This document shows positions 1 to 4,267 of a stretch of DNA of 6,226 nucleotides, one piece after another. Made by a program: the position numbers and the translations under genes. The stretch covers positions 1 to 6,226 of the forward strand of contig JALVUT010000406.1 of assembly GCA_027035445.1 (NCBI GenBank). Reading direction: 5' to 3'. Origin of the DNA: Thermococcus sp. GTDB taxonomy: Archaea; Methanobacteriota_B; Thermococci; Thermococcales; Thermococcaceae. The notes below the pieces were generated by a model. The model did no database searches and was not told the DNA's origin. It saw only the letters and a program-made list of their open reading frames with translations. Numbering within the stretch: the first letter of the stretch is position 1; each line of letters begins with the position of its first letter.

Positions 1-149
1 GGACAGGGGTTGACTTCGAGGAAGATGAGGAGCTTGCGGAGATAATGAGAACGATACAGGCGGTGAAGGAAGGCGAACTTGAGCCCGGGACTGCAGCAGA
101 AAAGGTTACGGGAAGCAATAAGGGATCAGAAGATGTCACCACTGAGTGA
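1..149 (+). CDS. C-terminal end of an unidentified acidic protein (5' truncated by window)
   Basis: An open frame enters from the left edge (first full codon at base 3) and ends at TGA 147-149, giving 48 residues. The other two plus frames have stops within the first 50 bases. Codon choice (GAG, CTT, ATA, AGA, AAG) matches the downstream genes. The peptide is rich in Glu/Asp and probably helical, then ends in a polar Gly/Ser/Asn/Thr tail that looks disordered. No catalytic motif is visible and I do not recognise the family. It contains the string ELEPG (bases 75-89), preceded about 22 residues earlier by TG. The tail of the ESCRT-III-like protein encoded at 3590-4156 has a similar arrangement, so it could be a diverged relative, but the similarity is short. 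It lies about 110 bp upstream of the kinase gene on the same strand, with no obvious terminator between, so co-transcription is possible. Confidence 0.7.
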   Translation, partial: TGVDFEEDEELAEIMRTIQAVKEGELEPGTAAEKVTGSNKGSEDVTTE

Positions 150-202
150 CCCCCTCACCTTACCATGATCTCCCTAACTGAAAAATTTCATCCAGCGAAC
201 CA

Positions 203-218
203 TCGAAAATGATTAAAC
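203..218 (+). promoter_or_regulatory. Weak candidate BRE/TATA element upstream of the kinase gene
   Basis: The purine-rich stretch CGAAAAT (203-209) followed by GATTAAAC (211-218) is the best archaeal BRE/TATA-like match in the 108-bp gap before the kinase gene. It would place transcription start near 240, just ahead of the ribosome binding site. The match is poor, and an alternative A/T-rich patch lies at 180-188. The operon could instead be read from an upstream promoter. Confidence 0.25.
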
Positions 219-245
219 AAGCGCCAAAATGAGGGTTAGTAACAT

Positions 246-251
246 GGAGGG
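246..251 (+). promoter_or_regulatory. Ribosome binding site that fixes a GTG start
   Basis: GGAGGG lies six bases before GTG 258-260. The first in-frame ATG (279-281) has no comparable purine tract at suitable spacing, so GTG is preferred as the start of the kinase gene. Confidence 0.65.
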
Positions 252-257
252 ATACGC

Positions 258-1985
258 GTGCATACAGGGCACTGGTTCATGGACGATATCCTAGAGAGCC
301 TAGTTAAACTCTTTCTGGTCATAGTTATAATATCACTCTTCCTTGGGAGGGCAGCCGGACTTATAATCTTCATCGTAGTGGCCATATGGTTCTGGCACCT
401 GATAAAGCGCCTGCTCAGGGATGTTTCAAGGCCAAGCGGAAAATATAAACGGCAGTATCCCAAACCGGCTTTACCTGCTCCCCCGGTTCCTGGCAAAGAT
501 ATGAAGGATCTGTTGCGCAGGTCAGTGATAGTGGAGCTCCCGTCGAGTGTACACGTCGGTGATAGAATACCGATCAGGGTTGGTTTCAGAAACATGCTGA
601 GGGGAACGATAAACGTTGAGATAGACCTGGGTGGTCTCACCAGATACTTTGATCTCAGCTCGACGAGGGTGTACTTCAGGGGGGTTAAACCCAGGGAGTA
701 CGTCTCCCAAGCGGTCACGGCAGTCCCGAGAACGAGGGGGAAGGTGAGTGCTAAGGTCGCCGTCCGTTCAGGCATGGTAAAGACCGAGGTGAAGGTGAAG
801 ACCGAGATTATCGAGAGGCCGAGAATAGAACCCAGGGCTCCGATTCCTGCACCCATCCCAGTCCCGGCTAGAAACGATAGAGGTCCTTCAGGTACCGGCA
901 CTACCGCTCACACACCTCTGGAGGAGCTCTTCGCGAGGTACAAGAAAGTTGAGCCCATAGGTGAAGGCGGCTTTGCGAGGGTCTACAGGGCCGAGAGGAG
1001 GGACGGAACGGTTGTGGCACTCAAGGTTCCAGTCAGCCTGACCGAGGCCGGTGGAAAGGCCTTCCTCAAAGAGGTGAGGAACTGGTCGCTCCTGAGTCAC
1101 CCCAATATAGTTGAGCTCTATGACTATAATATCTTTCCTGTTCCATATCTTGAGATGGAATACTGCGGGACGAGCCTCGCGAGAATCAAAAAGCCGGTTT
1201 CCGCGGAGACCGCCTCCAGGTGGGTCTTCGACGTTGCGGAGGGCATCAGGTACGCCCATTCAAAGGGGATAGTCCATCGCGACCTCAAGCCGAGCAACAT
1301 TCTCCTCAAGAACGACCGCGCCAAGGTGAGTGACTGGGGACTGAGCAAGCTCCTCAAGGAGAGCAGAACGACCCAGGCGGTAAGTTTCACACCCCTCTAC
1401 GCGGCCCCGGAGCAGATAAGCTCCCGCTTCGGAGGAACCGACGAGAGGACGGACATCTGGCAGATGGGTGCGGTGCTCTACGAGCTCCTGACCGGAAGGC
1501 CTCCCTTCGAGGGTGAGGACTTTGTGGAGGTGGCATCCAAGATAGTCATTGAAGAGCCGGTTCCACCGGGGCAGCTAAACCCTGAAGCCAGACCCCTCGA
1601 GCCGGTCGTGATGAAGTGCCTCACCAAGAGTAAGGAAGAGCGCTACGGAAGCGTCGAGGAGCTTCAGAAGGATATTGCGGAATTCCTCGGCACCAGCTAC
1701 CGCGAGAACCTCAGCAGGAGCGTTTCACTTAAAGACCTGTCCCGGAGCGCATACTACGCCGGTGAGCTATTCCTCCTATACTTAAGGCTTAATGACCTGG
1801 TGAACGCCCTCAAGTACGCCGACGACCTAACGCACTACGCCAGGGGTAAGGTGAGAGATGAAGTGCTGGTATTGAAAGAACAACTGAGGCTCCGCCTTGA
1901 GAGCGGCCTGGAAGTTCCGCCGGAGCTCCTTGAGAAGGCAGAGATGATAGTTCACAGGATAAAGCTGGGCTTTGAGGGGGTGTGA
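258..1985 (+). CDS. Membrane-anchored Ser/Thr protein kinase with Ig-like domain (575 aa)
   Basis: A Hanks-type protein kinase, expected to transfer phosphate from ATP to Ser/Thr on partner proteins at the inner face of the membrane. Residues about 15-29 and 33-49 form two short hydrophobic segments split by one Arg, followed by a basic stretch (K50, R51, R54), which suggests a hairpin anchor with the rest in the cytoplasm. Residues about 88-187 are beta-rich with alternating Val/Ile and resemble an Ig/CARDB-type fold. A Pro-rich linker spans about 192-206. The kinase domain is about 228-477: glycine loop GEGGFARV (235-242), Lys256, likely alpha-C Glu272, HRDLKPSN (340-347, catalytic Asp342), DWG in place of DFG (359-361), APE (383-385) and Asp399. 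All core catalytic residues are present, so it should be active. Residues about 480-575 are helical and possibly TPR- or MIT-like. Its stop touches the next gene, an AAA+ ATPase, so the two are almost certainly one operon. The anchor is N-terminal and the kinase C-terminal, the reverse of bacterial PknB. Confidence 0.93.
   Translation: MHTGHWFMDDILESLVKLFLVIVIISLFLGRAAGLIIFIVVAIWFWHLIKRLLRDVSRPSGKYKRQYPKPALPAPPVPGKDMKDLLRRSVIVELPSSVHVGDRIPIRVGFRNMLRGTINVEIDLGGLTRYFDLSSTRVYFRGVKPREYVSQAVTAVPRTRGKVSAKVAVRSGMVKTEVKVKTEIIERPRIEPRAPIPAPIPVPARNDRGPSGTGTTAHTPLEELFARYKKVEPIGEGGFARVYRAERRDGTVVALKVPVSLTEAGGKAFLKEVRNWSLLSHPNIVELYDYNIFPVPYLEMEYCGTSLARIKKPVSAETASRWVFDVAEGIRYAHSKGIVHRDLKPSNILLKNDRAKVSDWGLSKLLKESRTTQAVSFTPLYAAPEQISSRFGGTDERTDIWQMGAVLYELLTGRPPFEGEDFVEVASKIVIEEPVPPGQLNPEARPLEPVVMKCLTKSKEERYGSVEELQKDIAEFLGTSYRENLSRSVSLKDLSRSAYYAGELFLLYLRLNDLVNALKYADDLTHYARGKVRDEVLVLKEQLRLRLESGLEVPPELLEKAEMIVHRIKLGFEGV
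1976..1982 (+). promoter_or_regulatory. Ribosome binding site deciding the ATPase start
   Basis: GGGGGTG lies five bases before ATG 1988-1990. An in-frame GTG at 1982-1984 is possible but sits against the purine tract with no spacer. ATG 1988 is therefore favoured, starting three bases after the kinase stop. Confidence 0.55.
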
Positions 1986-1987
1986 AG

Positions 1988-3166
1988 ATGCCTGTCGACC
2001 TTTCAGGGCCACTCCTCACAGAGTTCGAGAGGGCCAAGAGAGAGTTTGAAAAAGCCGTCGTCACTGGGGATATGAAGAGGGCGGAAAAGAGCGCTCTAAG
2101 ATGCGCCTCCATTCTCAGGGAGCTTGCCAAGCATGTGCCCTACAACGGAGAGCTCTACATGAGGAAGGCGAGAAAGTGGGAAGATGTGGCTGGACAGGTG
2201 AAGAGAGGTGGGTATGGCCGGAAGGCCGTGGTGGATGCTGAGGGAAAAAGTACAACCCAGGAGAAGGGGGAGGATCAGTTCAGGGAGTACGTGCTGGGAC
2301 TCATCTCAAAATCCAGGATAAGATGGGATGACATAGGTGGCCTTGAGAACGTTAAGTTTCTGATGATGGAGGTGATTGTCATCTCCGCCCTAAAAAAGCC
2401 CACCGCGGTTCAACCGTGGAAGGGTATACTGCTATTTGGACCGCCCGGGACAGGAAAGACCCTCCTCGCTTCAGCTGCCGCAGGAGGCCTGAGCGCCACG
2501 TTCTTCAATGTCAAAGCGTCGAACGTCCTCAGTAAGTACTTTGGAGAGTCAGGTAAGATAATCTCCGCTCTCTATAGAGTAGCCGGGGAGAAGGCACCGA
2601 GTATAGTGTTCCTTGACGAGATAGACGCACTAACGACGAGGCGGTCAAACGACACCAGCGAGGCGACCAGAAGGATGCTCTCAACACTCCTCACCGAGCT
2701 TGAGGGATTCCACGGGAGAGGCAACGAAAAGCTCATCCTCACGCTCGCCGCCACCAACACCCCCTGGGATCTAGATGAGGCCGTGCTCTCGCGCTTCCCC
2801 AAGAGGATATACGTACCCCTACCGGATAAAGAGGCAGTTAAAGCGATAGTGAGGATACACACAAAAGGGCTGAATATCTCCGGACTTGATCTGGATACAA
2901 TAGCCGAAGGGAGCGTAGAGCGTCTGTATTCCGGGAGGGACGTCCGAAACCTCTGCCAGGAAGCTGTCTGGAACATGATACGTGAGGAGAACAGGAACCT
3001 CCACGAACTCGCCTCGTTACCCTTCAAGGAGCTCAGGGAGCGCTCACTGAGGACAAGGCCGCTGGAGATGAGGGACTTTGAGGGAGCGTTCAAGAGGATC
3101 AAGAGTCCGCTGACTAGGAAAGATATCGAGAGGTATGAAAAATGGGCGGAGGAGTTTGGGGGATGA
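1988..3166 (+). CDS. Vps4/CdvC-like AAA+ ATPase with N-terminal MIT-like domain (392 aa)
   Basis: A AAA+ ATPase of the meiotic clade (Vps4/katanin/spastin), whose Vps4 members pull apart ESCRT-III filaments. Numbered from ATG 1988, residues about 9-73 form a three-helix region with MIT-like spacing of Ala and Leu, followed by a polar linker to about 96. The AAA module begins at about 112 with the WDDIGG motif typical of the clade. It has Walker A GPPGTGKT (151-158), pore-loop KYFGES with an aromatic Tyr184, Walker B IVFLDEID (206-213, Asp210 and Glu211), sensor-1 Asn257 in AATN, and a candidate arginine finger at Arg269. The C-terminus runs from an MRDFEGAF motif into a final helix ending KWAEEFGG, matching the Vps4 pattern rather than proteasomal or CDC48 ATPases. 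There is only one AAA domain. It is complete, starts three bases after the kinase stop and overlaps the next gene by ATGA. An ESCRT-III-like gene lies two genes along, which supports the Vps4/CdvC reading. If GTG 1982 is used, the protein has two extra residues. Confidence 0.9.
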   Translation: MPVDLSGPLLTEFERAKREFEKAVVTGDMKRAEKSALRCASILRELAKHVPYNGELYMRKARKWEDVAGQVKRGGYGRKAVVDAEGKSTTQEKGEDQFREYVLGLISKSRIRWDDIGGLENVKFLMMEVIVISALKKPTAVQPWKGILLFGPPGTGKTLLASAAAGGLSATFFNVKASNVLSKYFGESGKIISALYRVAGEKAPSIVFLDEIDALTTRRSNDTSEATRRMLSTLLTELEGFHGRGNEKLILTLAATNTPWDLDEAVLSRFPKRIYVPLPDKEAVKAIVRIHTKGLNISGLDLDTIAEGSVERLYSGRDVRNLCQEAVWNMIREENRNLHELASLPFKELRERSLRTRPLEMRDFEGAFKRIKSPLTRKDIERYEKWAEEFGG

Positions 3167-3564
3167 GGGAAGGACATGTTTTCCTTGGAGTTAAGTACAT
3201 TGTCTGGGGCATAGCCCACCCCGGCGGAGGGGAGAAGAACGGGGAAGTGAAGGGGTTCCTCCTCAGAGCTTATGGGAAAACCCATTACAGAATAGAGGAA
3301 GTGTCGTCCAAACCGACTAGGGTGGGCATGGCACTTGTCTCGGCCTTCATAAGGGGCGGTCAGATGGTGACAACTAGCACAGGCGACGGCAGGGCGTACC
3401 TGATAAGGGATGGTAATATAATTCTGAGAATGGGGAACACCCCATGGTCGGCGAGCTCCTTAAGGGGGATATCGAAAGACTTGCATCGATGGGCGGGCCC
3501 CAGAACATCACCGAAAGCTGATCAGGGGGGCTCTAATAAGGAGGCCAAGGGTGTATCACCGTGA
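3163..3564 (+). CDS. Small PP2C-phosphatase-like protein, probably degenerate or frameshifted (133 aa)
   Basis: The start is placed at ATG 3163, which overlaps the ATPase stop as ATGA and has GGAGG (3148-3152) ten bases upstream. An in-frame ATG at 3142 would add seven residues and lie further inside the ATPase gene. Residues 72-86 contain STGDGRAYLIRDGNI, very close to the GDSRAYL..DG strand motif of PP2C-type Ser/Thr phosphatases. Residues 16-29 (HPGGGEKNGEV) resemble the PP2C metal-site motif DGMGGH..GE with the key Asp replaced by His. The early Glu-Asp pair and the later SDG and GxxDN metal sites are absent, so catalysis is doubtful. From about residue 94 the reading becomes rich in Ser, Trp and Arg with atypical codons, while better coding sequence appears in the other two plus frames. 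This suggests a truncating frameshift near the C-run at 3440-3443. It could be a pseudophosphatase, a recent pseudogene, or an unrelated small protein. A PP2C partner beside a Ser/Thr kinase would be an expected pairing. Confidence 0.6.
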   Translation: MREGHVFLGVKYIVWGIAHPGGGEKNGEVKGFLLRAYGKTHYRIEEVSSKPTRVGMALVSAFIRGGQMVTTSTGDGRAYLIRDGNIILRMGNTPWSASSLRGISKDLHRWAGPRTSPKADQGGSNKEAKGVSP

Positions 3565-3589
3565 TCGTGTTCCTAGGGGGGGTAATGTT
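3444..3589 (+). pseudogene. Out-of-frame continuation of the PP2C-like reading
   Basis: Downstream of the C-run at 3440-3443, the frame starting at 3444 encodes 25 residues (MVGELLKGDIERLASMGG, then PQNITES) ending at TGA 3519-3521. Its codons match the neighbouring genes far better than the annotated frame. It aligns in style with the segment that follows GDSRAYL in PP2C proteins. From about 3515 the third frame takes over (KLIRGALIRRPRV and onward) and stays open straight into the ESCRT-III-like gene. This pattern fits two single-base losses in a once longer phosphatase gene. The final PP2C motifs (SDG, DN) are not found in any frame. Sequencing error is an alternative. Confidence 0.4.
3576..3582 (+). 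promoter_or_regulatory. Ribosome binding site deciding the start of the ESCRT-III-like gene
   Basis: A run of seven G (3576-3582), seven bases before ATG 3590-3592, is a good Shine-Dalgarno match in the context AGGGGGGGTAAT. It favours ATG 3590 over the in-frame GTG 3551, which would overlap the previous gene and add 13 residues. Confidence 0.55.
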
Positions 3590-4156
3590 ATGGTCAGGCT
3601 GTGGAAGTCAAAGGAAGAGAAGGAGATAGAACGCAGGTTGCGCATGAGGAAGGCCAAGATGGCTCTCAAACAGTATATAAACAGTCTTGAAAACCTGAGG
3701 AGAAAGATGTTCCTTCAGGGAAAGGAGGCTGCAAAGCTCGGCGATGAGTCTCTACTCAAAAGAAGTGCCGTTAAGTATCTCACGATAGAGAGGAGGATAA
3801 AACAGGCAAAGCGCCTTCTCCTCCTTATGGAAGAAGCCGAGATACAGAGGGAGCTTGTGAAGGTTTCCGCTGATTTCATTCATTTCAGCAAGGATGTTGT
3901 CAGCAGCATCGCCGAAGGACCTAGAGCGGAGGACGTTACGAAGATGCAGGTTGACTTTGAAAGGGCCATGGGAAAGGTTGAGGATCTTGAAGAGGCCCTC
4001 AACACCATGATAGACCTCACTAGTGAGGGCATACTCACAGGGGAGTTTGATGCAGAGACTGTGGAGATGGCCGAGGGGCTGATGACCTCATCGGCTGAGA
4101 AGGAGCTTGAACCCGGAAAGAGGCTCCAAGAGATTGAGGACGCGATGAAAGGGTAG
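3590..4156 (+). CDS. ESCRT-III / Snf7 (CdvB)-like coiled-coil protein (188 aa)
   Basis: Proposed to be a filament-forming membrane-remodelling protein of the ESCRT-III/Snf7 superfamily. Almost the whole protein is predicted helix. There is a very basic start (residues 4-40, many Lys/Arg), then two long helices (about 22-50 and 54-107) joined near LGDES, including a segment with KYLTIERRIKQAKR like the second helix of Vps2/Vps24. An acidic second half follows (112-188, with FERAMGKVEDLEEAL), giving the basic-to-acidic charge split typical of ESCRT-III. The length of about 190 residues fits the family. The C-terminus has E172..P175..R178-L179..I182, close to the MIM1 consensus (D/E)xxLxxRLxxL(K/R) that binds MIT domains. 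It has no signal peptide or membrane segment. It is the last gene of the cluster, followed by a T-rich terminator, and two genes after a Vps4-like ATPase. The family call is an inference from pattern and context. A generic coiled-coil protein is the alternative. Confidence 0.72.
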   Translation: MVRLWKSKEEKEIERRLRMRKAKMALKQYINSLENLRRKMFLQGKEAAKLGDESLLKRSAVKYLTIERRIKQAKRLLLLMEEAEIQRELVKVSADFIHFSKDVVSSIAEGPRAEDVTKMQVDFERAMGKVEDLEEALNTMIDLTSEGILTGEFDAETVEMAEGLMTSSAEKELEPGKRLQEIEDAMKG

Positions 4157-4164
4157 CCCCATTA

Positions 4165-4181
4165 TGTTATTTTATTTTTTT
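4165..4181 (+). terminator. T-rich archaeal-type terminator
   Basis: A T-dominated tract with runs of four T (4170-4173) and seven T (4175-4181) begins nine bases after the ESCRT-III-like stop. Archaeal RNA polymerase terminates at such tracts without needing a hairpin, and none is evident here. It separates the kinase/ATPase cluster from the copper ATPase gene. Confidence 0.6.
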
Positions 4182-4215
4182 AAATATTAGTTCCACTTAA
4201 TTTCTCATTTTGCAT

Positions 4216-4232
4216 AAGGAAAGGTTAAATAT
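4216..4232 (+). promoter_or_regulatory. BRE/TATA promoter of the copper ATPase gene
   Basis: The purine-rich AAGGAAAGG (4216-4224) immediately precedes TTAAATAT (4225-4232), a good archaeal BRE plus TATA box. Transcription would begin near 4252-4257, giving a very short leader that contains the ribosome binding site GGTGAT (4254-4259), eight bases before ATG 4268. A second TATA-like stretch (TTTAAATA, near 4180) overlaps the upstream terminator. No clear palindromic operator for a copper regulator is visible. Confidence 0.55.
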
Positions 4233-4267
4233 CATTACACAAAACAAAACTATGGTGATGATATTTT

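Noticed and set aside
150..257. Possible riboswitch or operator in the gap before the kinase gene
   Set aside because: No convincing inverted repeat or conserved leader fold was visible; only weak TATA-like patches and the ribosome binding site stand out.
236..901. Long minus-strand open frames opposite the kinase, ATPase and copper ATPase genes
   Set aside because: Their translations are low in charged, family-like motifs and rich in Ser/Leu/Pro, as expected for the antisense of GC-rich coding sequence. The plus-strand proteins carry clear domain motifs.
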